In this document: one piece after another, positions 1 through 8,905 of the stretch | How positions within the stretch are numbered: position 1 is the stretch's first letter | Layout: each line of letters starts with the position of its first letter | NCBI GenBank assembly: GCA_965205955.1 | Contig: OZ242192.1 | Span: forward strand, 1,674,001-1,738,000 | Length of the DNA stretch: 64,000 bases | Reading direction: 5' to 3' | From: G965202915 sp965205955 | GTDB lineage: Bacteria > Pseudomonadota > Gammaproteobacteria > Eutrophobiales > Eutrophobiaceae | Position numbers and translations under genes: made by a program | The notes under the pieces: model-generated | Seen by the model: only the letters and a program-made list of their open reading frames with translations | What the model was told of the DNA's origin: nothing | Database searches by the model: none

Positions 1-556
1 ATCGCCTGTTTTGATTATCAATAAAATTGATAAGACAAACAATAAAACGCAATTGCTACCCTTTATTCAAGGACTGTTGGAACGGTATTCCTTTGATGAA
101 GTGATCCCCGTATCGGCCAAAAAAGGGAAAGGGCTGGATGAAATTGAAGCTTGTATATCTCGTTCTTTGCCTGTAGCCGATGCCATTTATCCTGAATATC
201 AGATGACTGATCGAAGTGAACGCTTTTTTGCCGCGGAATTTATCCGTGAAAAACTTACCCGAAAACTGGGAAAGGAGCTTCCCTATAAATTGACTGTCAC
301 AATCGAGGATTTCAAATGTATTGAGGAAATTACTCATGTGAATGCAGTGATCTGGGTGGAGAAAGCGGGACAAAAGGCAATCGTTATAGGCAAGGGGGGC
401 AGAATATTGAAACAGGTTGGAAAAGAAGCAAGAATAGATATGCAAGAGATGTTCAACATAAAAATTAATTTGAATACCTGGGTCAAGGTGCGGAAGAAAT
501 GGGCAGATTCGCAATTTTCTTTGAGACAATTCGGCTATATGCACCAGAGTGTATGA
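1..556 (+). CDS. era: GTPase Era, C-terminal part (cut by window edge)
   Basis: Ribosome-associated GTPase needed for 16S rRNA maturation and 30S assembly. The reading frame is open from base 2, so the start lies outside the window. The first visible residues are the G4 guanine-specificity motif NKID. A KH RNA-binding domain follows near the C-terminus, with the signature IGKGGRILKQVGKEAR, and the protein ends with the family-typical WVKVRKKWADS...LRQFGY. About 185 residues are visible of the roughly 300 usual for the family. recO begins 3 bp after the stop, the conserved rnc-era-recO order of gammaproteobacteria, so cotranscription is likely. Confidence 0.97.
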   Translation, partial: SPVLIINKIDKTNNKTQLLPFIQGLLERYSFDEVIPVSAKKGKGLDEIEACISRSLPVADAIYPEYQMTDRSERFFAAEFIREKLTRKLGKELPYKLTVTIEDFKCIEEITHVNAVIWVEKAGQKAIVIGKGGRILKQVGKEARIDMQEMFNIKINLNTWVKVRKKWADSQFSLRQFGYMHQSV

Positions 557-559
557 ATC

Positions 560-1285
560 ATGAGAGTCTCAGCTCATCCCTGCTATATTCTGCACATGCG
601 TCATTATCGGGAAACCAGTTTACTATTGCAGGTATTTTCCAGGGAGTACGGACGAATTGATCTGCTTGCAAAGGGTGCAAAGCGCAAATCAAACAATAAT
701 CGATTCCAGTTTCGGCTCTATCGGCGATTACTGCTGGCATGGGTTGGTCGCGGTGAACTGGGAACTCTTACCCACATTGAACCGGACTCAACCATGAACG
801 ACTGGAAACTGCGGCAAATCATGAGCGGGTTTTATCTGAATGAAATATTAATTCGCCTGTTGCATAAACACGAGGCGCATCCTGATTTATTTGAAGCCTA
901 TGATGCTGTGCTATCGAAGTTACACAAGGATTATCCGGAAGGCGCTATTATACGATATTTTGAAAAGAAATTATTGCAATCCCTGGGTTATGGATTGATC
1001 CTGAATCAAGAAACAGCCGCCGGAGGAGCTATTGAGATGGGGGACCGGTATTATTATCAGCATGATGCGGGCCCATCGCTTCGTCCCCCCGATTCGAATC
1101 ACTACATTGAAATATCAGGCCGGGCATTGATCGCATTGGATCAAGAAACAATCGACGCATCTGATGAAGAAATTCAAATGGAAACAAAAAAATTAATGCG
1201 CTTCGTGCTCGGTATATATCTGGGAGACAAACCCTTGGCCAGTCGCCAGCTTTACGGTGAGTATTTATCTGCATATGCCGGTTGA
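560..1285 (+). CDS. recO: DNA repair protein RecO
   Basis: Recombination mediator that works with RecR to load RecA on SSB-coated single-stranded DNA and anneals complementary strands. The 241-residue length matches the family (about 240). The N-terminal OB-fold is visible in HPCYILHMRHYRETSLLLQVFSREYGRIDLLAKGAKR, followed by the helical C-terminal part ending in LGDKPLASRQLYGEYL. The ATG at 560 lies 3 bp after the era stop, so translation is probably coupled. A short GC hairpin with a T run follows the gene near 1315-1332. Confidence 0.95.
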   Translation: MRVSAHPCYILHMRHYRETSLLLQVFSREYGRIDLLAKGAKRKSNNNRFQFRLYRRLLLAWVGRGELGTLTHIEPDSTMNDWKLRQIMSGFYLNEILIRLLHKHEAHPDLFEAYDAVLSKLHKDYPEGAIIRYFEKKLLQSLGYGLILNQETAAGGAIEMGDRYYYQHDAGPSLRPPDSNHYIEISGRALIALDQETIDASDEEIQMETKKLMRFVLGIYLGDKPLASRQLYGEYLSAYAG

Positions 1286-1314
1286 TATCGCACTGTCTCC
1301 GGTAGCCACGTATT

Positions 1315-1332
1315 AGCCGGATCGGCTTTTTT
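1315..1332 (+). terminator. weak hairpin plus T run after recO
   Basis: AGCCG (1315-1319) and CGGCT (1323-1327) can form a 5-bp stem with a 3-nt loop, followed by six T. It lies 30 bp after recO and 20 bp before pdxJ. The stem is short, so at most partial termination is expected. Confidence 0.35.
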
Positions 1333-1346
1333 ATCTTTTATCCATC

Positions 1347-2078
1347 ATGTTGCTTGGTGTAAACATCGATCATGTCGCTACATTACGGCAGGTCAGGGCG
1401 GTGCAATATCCTGATCCGGTAGAGGCGGCATTGATTGCGGAAAAAGCCGGCGCTGACTCAATTACCCTGCATTTGCGCGAAGATCGTCGTCATATTCAGG
1501 AGAGGGATGTGAAGAGACTGAGGGAACGCATCAATATCCCGATTAATCTGGAAATGGCGATAACGGAGGAGATGATGCAATTTGCCGAATTAATAAAGCC
1601 GGAATATTGCTGTCTCGTCCCCGAAAAAAGACAGGAATTAACGACGGAAGGCGGGCTCGATGTTGCCGCTCATCTTGCATCGGTAAAGGATGCATCGAGC
1701 AGGCTTTCTGATGCCGGCATACGGGTATCGCTCTTTATCGATGCGATTCCGGAGCAGCTTGCAGCGGCGACGCAAACAGGCGCCCCCTGTATTGAACTGC
1801 ATACCGGCCACTATGCGGATGCAACCGAGCAGTCGGATGTCTCCGCACAACTGGAAAAAATCAAAGCGGGTGTACTTCTTGGCGATGATCTCGGTTTGAA
1901 TATTCATGCAGGCCATGGCTTGAACTATGAAAACGTTTTGGAAATTGCCTCCATTCCGAGAATAACCGAGCTGAATATCGGTCACAGTATTATTGCCCAG
2001 GCGGTATCTGTTGGCATGTATGAAGCCGTAAAACAGATAAAGCATCTTATAAATTCATCCGCCGATTATTATGAGTAG
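1347..2078 (+). CDS. pdxJ: Pyridoxine 5'-phosphate synthase PdxJ
   Basis: Condenses 1-deoxy-D-xylulose 5-phosphate with 3-amino-2-oxopropyl phosphate to form pyridoxine 5'-phosphate, the last step of de novo vitamin B6 synthesis. The 243-residue length equals that of the E. coli enzyme. Family landmarks are the opening NIDHVATLRQVR, the HLREDRRHI loop with the active-site His and Arg residues, LEMA with the catalytic Glu, and HAGHGLNYEN with the C-terminal His. It follows recO as in many gammaproteobacteria and overlaps the start of prfC by 8 bp. Confidence 0.97.
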   Translation: MLLGVNIDHVATLRQVRAVQYPDPVEAALIAEKAGADSITLHLREDRRHIQERDVKRLRERINIPINLEMAITEEMMQFAELIKPEYCCLVPEKRQELTTEGGLDVAAHLASVKDASSRLSDAGIRVSLFIDAIPEQLAAATQTGAPCIELHTGHYADATEQSDVSAQLEKIKAGVLLGDDLGLNIHAGHGLNYENVLEIASIPRITELNIGHSIIAQAVSVGMYEAVKQIKHLINSSADYYE

Positions 2079-3645
2079 CGCCAGGAAAGAGCTGTTAAAA
2101 CGCCGCACATTTGCAATTATTTCCCATCCGGATGCCGGCAAAACCACGCTTACTGAGCAGTTGCTGCTATACGGGGGAGCAATACAGACGGCGGGAACGA
2201 TAAAGGCGCGAAAATCATCACGCCATGCAACATCGGATTGGATGGAAATGGAAAAACAGCGCGGCATTTCCGTTACCAGCTCAGTAATGCAATTTGAATA
2301 CAACGACAAAATAATAAACTTGCTGGACACACCCGGGCATGCCGATTTTTCCGAAGATACTTATCGCACCCTGACTGCGGTAGATTCCGCATTGATGGTT
2401 ATTGATGCCGGGAAAGGGGTGGAAGAGAGAACGAGAAAACTGATGGATGTTTGCCGGTTGCGTAATACACCGGTTATTGCCTTTATCAATAAACTGGATC
2501 AGGAAGGAAAAGAGCCTGTGGAATTACTTGACGAGATAGAGCGTGATCTCGGCATTACCTGTGCGCCGATAACCTGGCCGGTTGGCAGGGGACGATCACT
2601 AAGCGGGATTTACCATCTGCGTTGCAACAGTATCAGAATTTACAATAGAGGCAATAGCGCGGCTCGGAATGCGCCTATCTATAAAATAGACAGTGAAGAG
2701 GCGAGGCATCTGCTTGATGGAAAACTCTCTGCCTTACAGGAAGAAACAGAATTAATCTCCGGGGCATACGATGCATTTGATTTAGAACAATTTCTTTCAG
2801 GCAGGCAGGCCCCGGTATTTTTCGGGTCGGCGCTGCACAATCTTGGCATTGCAGAATTTCTGGAATATTTTTCATCCTACGCACCGCCCCCGTTACTCAG
2901 GAATTGCAAAGAACGCACAGTAGCTCCAGATGAAGCAAAATTTACCGGCTTCATTTTCAAGATCCAGGCCAATATGGACCCGGCTCATCACGACCGTATT
3001 GCATTTTTACGTATTTGCTCAGGGAAATACCGGAAGGGAATGAAATTACATCATGTCCGGCTAAACAGAAATGCGCAAATCAGTAATGCCCTGACATTCA
3101 TGGCTGGAAAACGCAGTCAGGCTGAAGAGGCATGGCCGGGTGACATCATAGGGTTGCATAATCACGGCAAGATTCGGATTGGGGATACATTGACAGAAGG
3201 GGAACCATTGACTTTCACCGGTATTCCGCATTTTTCTCCGGAATTGTTTCGCCGGGTTCAACTGCGTGATCCATTGAAATTGAAATCGCTGCAAAAAGGT
3301 TTGATCCAACTCGGGGAAGAGGGGACGGTGCAGGTCTTCAGACCTTTGAACAATAATGATTTACTCCTTGGAGCGCTGGGTATATTACAGTTCGATGTGG
3401 TTGCCTGGCGTTTACAGAAAGAATATGGCGTGGAATGCGATTATGACTCCATGTCAATCATTGCCGCTCGCTGGATAGAATGCACGGATGCAAAGCGGCT
3501 TGGTTCATTCAAAGCTAAATTGTCGGATAATCTTGCCATGGACGGGGGAGACAGATTGATCTATCTGGCCCCGTCAATGGTTAATTTGAATCTAACAACA
3601 GAGCGCTGGCCGGATATACAGTTTCATGCAACCAGAGAACAGTAG
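2071..3645 (+). CDS. prfC: Peptide chain release factor 3
   Basis: Translational GTPase that recycles RF1 and RF2 from the ribosome after termination. The 524 residues match the family (about 528). GTPase motifs are visible in order: SHPDAGKTT (G1), the RGISVTSS switch region, DTPGH (G3) and NKLDQE (G4). Domains II and III follow, and the protein ends WPDIQFHATREQ, the expected RF3 C-terminus. The ATG overlaps the pdxJ end, suggesting coupling. The last bases of the gene are imperfectly repeated at 5047-5066, on the far side of the inserted nuclease gene. Confidence 0.97.
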   Translation: MSSARKELLKRRTFAIISHPDAGKTTLTEQLLLYGGAIQTAGTIKARKSSRHATSDWMEMEKQRGISVTSSVMQFEYNDKIINLLDTPGHADFSEDTYRTLTAVDSALMVIDAGKGVEERTRKLMDVCRLRNTPVIAFINKLDQEGKEPVELLDEIERDLGITCAPITWPVGRGRSLSGIYHLRCNSIRIYNRGNSAARNAPIYKIDSEEARHLLDGKLSALQEETELISGAYDAFDLEQFLSGRQAPVFFGSALHNLGIAEFLEYFSSYAPPPLLRNCKERTVAPDEAKFTGFIFKIQANMDPAHHDRIAFLRICSGKYRKGMKLHHVRLNRNAQISNALTFMAGKRSQAEEAWPGDIIGLHNHGKIRIGDTLTEGEPLTFTGIPHFSPELFRRVQLRDPLKLKSLQKGLIQLGEEGTVQVFRPLNNNDLLLGALGILQFDVVAWRLQKEYGVECDYDSMSIIAARWIECTDAKRLGSFKAKLSDNLAMDGGDRLIYLAPSMVNLNLTTERWPDIQFHATREQ

Positions 3646-3656
3646 CCGGATGGAAT
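3637..3656 (+). repeat. direct repeat, copy 1, at prfC 3' end (attL-like)
   Basis: Bases 3637-3656, spanning the prfC stop, match 5047-5066 at 18 of 20 positions; only the two bases after the shared GAACAGTA differ. Weaker similarity extends upstream, including a shared AGTTTC. The two copies bound the nuclease gene, as att sites bound an integrated element. Confidence 0.6.
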
Positions 3657-3822
3657 CCTCAGAAGTGTTGCCGTTGCAATTTGATCAAGCATATAGTTTT
3701 TCGTAATCGTGGAATTGTCGTTTGGCTCACTAGTTTTGCTCGCCCTGCATTGAACCATTGGCGTAGAGGAACATAATCTGGCTTCGGCCAAGGTCTGATA
3801 CAGCTTACTCGCAGTATTTTTT
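3657..3822. other. region between prfC and the nuclease gene
   Basis: No firm gene. On the minus strand a frame different from the nuclease (3659-3883) reads CIRPWPKPDYVPLRQWFNAGR, which looks like real protein sequence and may be a remnant of an older C-terminus or of another inserted gene. I cannot assign a family. Confidence 0.25.
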
Positions 3823-4902
3823 CTACTTCGTGGGCCAGACCAGCTTCAAATCCCTGCCGAATTTCAGCCCGGCAGTTGAACAAGCCTGTTTCAACAAAGC
3901 TTCCTTCTGAATATTACTGGTGTTTGTAGCCAACAGCCAACCATCGGCGATAGGTTTTGTGGAGGAGACCTCTCCGCCGAAATAAGCCTCCTTAGAACTT
4001 CGGGCAATGTATTGCCGCTTTCTCATTTTCGTCTCTGGCGCCAACCTCTCTAGAAAGGAAGGATCGTGTTCTTGTAGTTTTTGCAGGATTTCGATAATCG
4101 CCGTGACGGCATCATTGGCTTCGTAAGACTGTCCCCATAATTCGTAATTTACCGACCGCTTGTTGCCTGTTGGCAGCGAAGTTGTTGGGAGATTTTGCCG
4201 GTGCTGCGGTGGGGATGGTGGAGTTATCAAAGGAGAAGAAAGATTCAGCCCTTTCAAGAATTTTTCGGTTTGCTCCCGGGATGGAGAAACCCCACATAAA
4301 TCGGTAGTTTTTTCAGCCAATAGGTCGAACAGAAGGGAGTCGGGGTCGTCAACCGAGTCTGCCCATGCTTTGGGGAGAGTTTGTTCAGCTTTCTCACTGA
4401 GTTTGTTCTTTTCATAAGTATCGTTCGCGGCACGCAACGCTGATCCGGATTCGACTCGCTGGAAATTTAGATAACAATTCAGTTGTTTGGCAGGGTCACC
4501 GATATTGTCTTTCAGCGTAAATTTGCACAGACGGCGTTCCAGATAATTACCCTCTCTCTGGGGCAGAAAGAAATTCCACTCATTCCCATCGGTCAATACG
4601 GCAAAAGGCGTGCCCTGATGAAAAGCATATTCAAAGAGTTGTTTTTCCGCCTGACCGGCCTGACCGACGGCCTTGACTTCAATCAGAACTCGAGGATTTC
4701 TGTGTCCTTGGGTAAAAAGGGCGTAATCGACCTTGCGATTTTCCAGTGGGTATTCCGGAACGATCGTCGTCGGATCGATAACTGGCCAGCCCAGCCATCC
4801 AAGCACTGGACGAACAATGTTTTCGCGCACAGCCGTCTCATTGAGATAATCTCTTTTTTCCAAGTGGTGGCATATTGTCTTAAGCCCTTTTTTCAGATCC
4901 AT
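3823..4902 (-). CDS. Standalone PD-(D/E)XK nuclease, HsdR N-terminal/type IV restriction-like
   Basis: Predicted soluble DNA endonuclease related to the N-terminal domain of type I restriction subunits. In the first 110 residues it shows VRENIVRPVLGWLGW, then VDYAL and VLIEVKA, the D...ExK catalytic core, followed by FAVLTDGNEWNFF as in HsdR_N proteins. The C-terminal half is not recognised; it has a Pro-rich linker and a conserved-looking tail. No helicase or methyltransferase gene is adjacent. I chose the ATG at 4902 because GGAAG lies 5 nt upstream; an ATG at 4905 and a TTG at 4962 are alternatives. The gene is alone between prfC and rne inside an imperfect 20-bp direct repeat, so acquisition by transfer is likely. 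Role in restriction of foreign DNA is inference. Confidence 0.75.
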   Translation of the reverse strand: MDLKKGLKTICHHLEKRDYLNETAVRENIVRPVLGWLGWPVIDPTTIVPEYPLENRKVDYALFTQGHRNPRVLIEVKAVGQAGQAEKQLFEYAFHQGTPFAVLTDGNEWNFFLPQREGNYLERRLCKFTLKDNIGDPAKQLNCYLNFQRVESGSALRAANDTYEKNKLSEKAEQTLPKAWADSVDDPDSLLFDLLAEKTTDLCGVSPSREQTEKFLKGLNLSSPLITPPSPPQHRQNLPTTSLPTGNKRSVNYELWGQSYEANDAVTAIIEILQKLQEHDPSFLERLAPETKMRKRQYIARSSKEAYFGGEVSSTKPIADGWLLATNTSNIQKEALLKQACSTAGLKFGRDLKLVWPTK

Positions 4903-5046
4903 CATCTCTTCCGTCTTTTTCGAGTCCGCCAAAACAGTAAAACTTCTGCTGATCGGTGTCAAACCGTGCCAGTTGTCATGCTACAATTTCAGGATCGGCT
5001 GAGATTACAACGATATAAAGGCTACGTAGTTTCTCATATGGTCAAG

Positions 5047-5066
5047 GAACAGTAATCGGATGGAAT
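5047..5066 (+). repeat. direct repeat, copy 2, beside rne (attR-like)
   Basis: Partner of the repeat at 3637-3656 (18/20 identical). The sequence just upstream can be read as a degenerate RF3-like end finishing in KEQ and stop, as if a second, diverged prfC tail had been left behind. It ends 12 bp before the rne stop codon. Confidence 0.55.
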
Positions 5067-5077
5067 AATTCGGTGCA

Positions 5078-7171
5078 TCAGTTTGATTGAGCCGATAGAA
5101 CCGATTTTTTTTCTTCCGTTTGTATAGCGCCATCGTCGTGCTTTTCCTCGTTTTTATTTCTGCGGCTTTCTGCACGACGCTGACCTGAGAGACGGGCTCT
5201 ATTGCCTGATTCCGAACTGCGGCTTTCTGCACGCTTATCCGGGCGCTGACCCGAGGGACGGCCTCTATTGCCTGATTCCGAACTGCGGCTTTCTGCACGC
5301 TTGTCCGGGCGCTGACCTGAGAGACGGGCGTTATTGCCTGATTCTGAACCCCGACGATTCTGTTCACCGTTTCGCCGCCGATTTCTACCCCTTCGTTGCC
5401 TGCTCCTGTTCGCATTGCTTTTCGCATATCTGCGCCTTTGATCAGAGGATTCGCGGGAATTATCTTTGTCAGAATCATTCTTTCTATAGAGACCGAACAG
5501 CTTTTTGAATAGCGCTACGATACCGATACCCGTTTTTTTCCTGTTGCTGCTTGGTGCGGGGGTATCGGGCAAAAGCGGCTTTATCAAAGGTTGCTGAATT
5601 TCCTGCTTGCGCCTGCCACCGGCAAGAACATCATTTTTATCTTCCTCGGATTGAATAGGCAAGTCATAGCTGGCTTTGTTATGCTCTTCAAGATTGGATT
5701 CGGATATTCGGATGCGCTCCACCTGAAACTGTGGAGTTTCCATCGAAGCATCGGGTATAAGCACAATATTGACATCGTGACGATGTTCTATATCGTTTAA
5801 CACGCTACGTTTTTCATTCAATAGAAATGTTGCGGTGCCAATGGGCAATCGGGCAATAATTTTTGCCGTTAGATCTTTAATTGCGTCTTCTTCGATGATG
5901 CGCAATACGGATAAGGCGAGCGATTCAATATCACGGATTGAACCTTGTCCATTGCAACGAGGGCAGGGGATATGACTGGACTCACCCAGCGAAGGGCGAA
6001 GGCGTTGGCGTGACATTTCCAACAAGCCGAAACGCGATATACCGCCGGTTTGTACTCGCGCTCGATCCATGCGTAACTGTTCTTTCAGCCTGTTTTCGAC
6101 TTGACGCTGATTGTGGGCGCTCACCATGTCGATAAAATCGATGATAATCAATCCGCCAAGGTCGCGCAGTCTCAATTGCCGCGCAATTTCATCCACCGCT
6201 TCGAGATTGGTGCTCATTGCGGTTTCTTCAATATCATTGAAGGCTGTAGCCTTGGCCGAATTGATATCGATGGAAGTCAGCGCTTCGGTATGATCGATAA
6301 TTAATACCCCTCCGGACGGCAATCTGACTTCTCTGGAGAATGCCGATTCAATTTGCGTTTCGATCTGATATCGATTGAAAAGCGAATCGCTGTCTTCATA
6401 AAGCTTTAATTTGTCCAGATTATACGGCATAACCTGCTCCATAAAATCATGCATGCGTTTATGAATATCAGCATCATCCACCCATACCTCATTGATTTCC
6501 TTCCTCAAATAATCCCGAATAGCGCAAATGATCATCTCTCTTTCCTGATAAATCAGAAATGGAGAGGGCTTTGAATTGGCGGCAGTATTGATTGCATCCC
6601 ATAATTGGAGCAGGTAATCCAGATCCCATTGCAGTTCTTCCGATGATATACCGACACCAGCAGTGCGCAGGATTAACCCCATTCCTTTGGGAGCATTAAT
6701 AGTACTCATCAATTCTTTTGCCTCTGAACGCGCACCACCCTCTATTTGGCGGGATACCCCTCCTGCTCTGGGGTTATTAGGCATTAATATCAAATAGCGG
6801 CCGGCTAAACTGACAAAGGTAGTCAGGGCGGCTCCTTTATTGCCGCGTTCCTCTTTTTCTATTTGAATGACGAATTCCTGGCCCTCTTCGATTTTATCTT
6901 TGACGGCCGTTTTCCCTTCGCGGTTATCGTTGTTCTGATCATCACTGAATGAAACCTCTCTAAAAGGAAGGAAGCCGTGGCGTCCTGCTCCATAATCAAT
7001 AAAAGCCGCTTCCAGACTGGGTTCAACCCGGACAACACGGCCCTTATAAATATTGGATTTTTTTTGTTCTCTGGCGGTCGATTCGATATACAGATCATAT
7101 AATTGCTGACCGTCAACCATAGCAATACGCAATTCTTCGGGTTGCGTCCCATTAATTAGCATTCTTTTCAT
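5078..7171 (-). CDS. rne: Ribonuclease E (short C-terminal tail)
   Basis: Endoribonuclease that starts mRNA decay and processes rRNA and tRNA precursors. The 697 residues contain the whole catalytic half: an S1 RNA-binding domain (about 36-120), the DNase I-like subdomain with the metal-binding Asp residues in TSIDINSAK and IIIDFIDM, and the Zn-link CPRCNGQG. The scaffold half is much shorter than in E. coli (1061 residues) and consists of an Arg/Ser-rich, disordered-looking tail with 22-residue repeats. No enolase- or PNPase-binding motif is recognisable. RNase G is less likely because that family stops near 490 residues. It is convergent with prfC and lies downstream of the GFA gene on the same strand. 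Confidence 0.93.
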   Translation of the reverse strand: MKRMLINGTQPEELRIAMVDGQQLYDLYIESTAREQKKSNIYKGRVVRVEPSLEAAFIDYGAGRHGFLPFREVSFSDDQNNDNREGKTAVKDKIEEGQEFVIQIEKEERGNKGAALTTFVSLAGRYLILMPNNPRAGGVSRQIEGGARSEAKELMSTINAPKGMGLILRTAGVGISSEELQWDLDYLLQLWDAINTAANSKPSPFLIYQEREMIICAIRDYLRKEINEVWVDDADIHKRMHDFMEQVMPYNLDKLKLYEDSDSLFNRYQIETQIESAFSREVRLPSGGVLIIDHTEALTSIDINSAKATAFNDIEETAMSTNLEAVDEIARQLRLRDLGGLIIIDFIDMVSAHNQRQVENRLKEQLRMDRARVQTGGISRFGLLEMSRQRLRPSLGESSHIPCPRCNGQGSIRDIESLALSVLRIIEEDAIKDLTAKIIARLPIGTATFLLNEKRSVLNDIEHRHDVNIVLIPDASMETPQFQVERIRISESNLEEHNKASYDLPIQSEEDKNDVLAGGRRKQEIQQPLIKPLLPDTPAPSSNRKKTGIGIVALFKKLFGLYRKNDSDKDNSRESSDQRRRYAKSNANRSRQRRGRNRRRNGEQNRRGSESGNNARLSGQRPDKRAESRSSESGNRGRPSGQRPDKRAESRSSESGNRARLSGQRRAESRRNKNEEKHDDGAIQTEEKKSVLSAQSN
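5185..5350 (-). repeat. 66-bp tandem repeats encoding the RNase E tail
   Basis: About two and a half copies of a 66-bp unit, nearly identical at DNA level, encode repeats of SESGNRxRxSGQRPDKRAES in the RNase E tail. The length is a multiple of three, so changes in copy number keep the frame. The basic repeat may bind RNA; that is inference. Confidence 0.85.
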
Positions 7172-7234
7172 CTATAAAACCCTTTTGTCTGTTGTATTTT
7201 CGCTTAGTAAGCGCTCTTTGCATCTTTTCACGCA

Positions 7235-7762
7235 TCAATCGTCATGTCCGCTAAGGAACCGCTCCACTTCGTCGGCGAATTGATCGCCGTACTGAGCGCG
7301 ATTTTTTTCCAGCGCGTTCTTCAAAAATCCTTCACCATGCTGTGCGGCGAGATTGGATAAAAACTGTGCGGTAAATTCCGCGCCGCTCTGCCGCGGGGTG
7401 TCGTCGGCAAATTCGTAGAACACAGGCTTATCGTCAATATAAATGTGACCACCGATCGTCAAGTCCGCTATATCATCAAGCGCACCGGCCGACACCCCCC
7501 ATTCTTCCATTCCGGGTGCACGCCAGAACAATGAGGAACCGCATTCGGCACAGAATCCGCGCTCGGCCCATTCGGAGCTTTTCCACCATCGCAACGAATT
7601 GTCGGCATGCAGAGTCACTCTGGCATGAATCGCCGCCAGAGGCAGTCCTCCTCCCCAACGGCGGCACATCCCGCAGTGACAAAGATTCACCTGCAGAGGC
7701 GGCTTTTCCAATGAAAAGGCCACCGATCCGCATAAACATTTTCCGACAGTTTGAGTCATCAT
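7235..7762 (-). CDS. GFA/CENP-V family zinc protein
   Basis: Member of the glutathione-dependent formaldehyde-activating (GFA) fold family, small Zn proteins of mostly unknown substrate. The 175 residues show the family Cys pattern: CLCGSV (CxC) near residue 10, CHCGMCRRWGGG near 28-38, and FCAECGSSLFW near 71-81. Formaldehyde-glutathione adduct formation has been proposed for some members; in a methylotroph that would be apt, but this sequence gives no direct support for the activity. The start could be the first or second ATG (7762 or 7759). It is divergent from rluC. Confidence 0.85.
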   Translation of the reverse strand: MMTQTVGKCLCGSVAFSLEKPPLQVNLCHCGMCRRWGGGLPLAAIHARVTLHADNSLRWWKSSEWAERGFCAECGSSLFWRAPGMEEWGVSAGALDDIADLTIGGHIYIDDKPVFYEFADDTPRQSGAEFTAQFLSNLAAQHGEGFLKNALEKNRAQYGDQFADEVERFLSGHDD

Positions 7763-7897
7763 TATTTTCCTATTTCTCTAAAATATTCAGTTTTTCAAGC
7801 ATGTCGCCAGTCTATATCCTTGGCAGACCTAAAAATTGCTCAAACTGTTACTATAACATGGTTCATATTATCCGGCAATACCGTATTACTCGGCACA

Positions 7898-8836
7898 ATG
7901 ACTAACTCTATAGAAAAAAGACCAGTAAAACAAGTATTTATTGATAATGAGCATGCACAAAGGAGAATTGATAATTACCTGATAGGTGAATACGGCAATA
8001 TTCCAAAATCCCGTATCTATCAGATGCTGAGAAAAGGCGAGGTCAGGGTCAACGGGCATAGAGTCAAACAAACCTACCGTTTGCAGCCTGAAGACAAGGT
8101 CCGGTTGCCACCGATATATATTGAAAACCGCAAGGAACCGGAACCGTCGGAAAAGCAGCGAACACTGATGCGTGAGCAAATTCTTTATGAAGACAATGCC
8201 CTGATTGTATTCAATAAACCGGCAGGATTCTCTGTGCACGCAGGCTCGAAACAAAAATATGGCATAATTGAAATCCTGCGCGCAGTCAGCAGCAACAAGA
8301 TGGAATTGGTCCATCGTTTGGATAAACAGACCTCCGGTTGTTTACTCATAGCCAAGGATATGGTTGCGCTCAAATATTTGCATCTCTGCATGAGAAATGG
8401 ACAGGTTGATAAGATCTATCACGCATTATTGTGCGGCCGCCTGTCGGATGATGACTATGACATTGATGTGCCCGTATATACCAATCGGGTGCGCTCCGGA
8501 GAAAGAATGGTTGAAGCCGGGGAAGGCGGAAAGTGCGCCATGTCTCGTTTCTCGGTAAAAATTCGCTATTCCGATGCCACTCTGGTGAAAGTCAGATTGT
8601 TCACCGGCAGAACACACCAGATCCGGGTTCATGCAAAGTATTTCGGCCATCCGGTGGTCGGCGACCATAAATATGGTGATAAATCCTATAACAAAAAATT
8701 CAGCTCACTCGGTTTAAAAAGTATGTTTTTACATGCAGCATCCCTGAAGTTTCACAGCCCTGATACAGGCAAAAAAATAGTTGTGAATGCATCGCTGCCG
8801 GATGATTTAACCTTGCTTTTACGTTCACTGAGATAA
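7898..8836 (+). CDS. rluC: 23S rRNA pseudouridine synthase RluC
   Basis: Converts uridines 955, 2504 and 2580 (E. coli numbering) of 23S rRNA to pseudouridine. The 312 residues carry an S4 RNA-binding domain at 15-80 (RRIDNYLIGEYGNIPKSRIY...GEVRVNG) and the catalytic domain with the HRLDKQTSG motif containing the active Asp, then GRTHQIRVH. The frame is open upstream to 7751, but family alignment supports the ATG at 7898. RluC rather than RluD is inferred from its place near rne and sppA. Confidence 0.92.
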   Translation: MTNSIEKRPVKQVFIDNEHAQRRIDNYLIGEYGNIPKSRIYQMLRKGEVRVNGHRVKQTYRLQPEDKVRLPPIYIENRKEPEPSEKQRTLMREQILYEDNALIVFNKPAGFSVHAGSKQKYGIIEILRAVSSNKMELVHRLDKQTSGCLLIAKDMVALKYLHLCMRNGQVDKIYHALLCGRLSDDDYDIDVPVYTNRVRSGERMVEAGEGGKCAMSRFSVKIRYSDATLVKVRLFTGRTHQIRVHAKYFGHPVVGDHKYGDKSYNKKFSSLGLKSMFLHAASLKFHSPDTGKKIVVNASLPDDLTLLLRSLR

Positions 8837-8905
8837 AAAATAGTGAATAATGCCTGATAAGAACGTTTGACCGAAACATTAGAATGATAGCGGAGAAAAA
8901 TTTAT

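Noticed and set aside
4483..5055. 190-codon plus-strand frame overlapping the nuclease gene
   Set aside because: It is antisense to the PD-(D/E)XK nuclease. Only its last codons, similar to the prfC end, are of interest and are covered by the repeat entry.
5005..5478. Repetitive 157-codon frame at the rne 3' end
   Set aside because: It is an alternative frame of the RNase E tail repeats; the rne frame runs through with family similarity.
7836..7860. Promoter-like TTGCTC...TATAAC before rluC
   Set aside because: The spacing of about 10 bp is too short for a sigma70 promoter.
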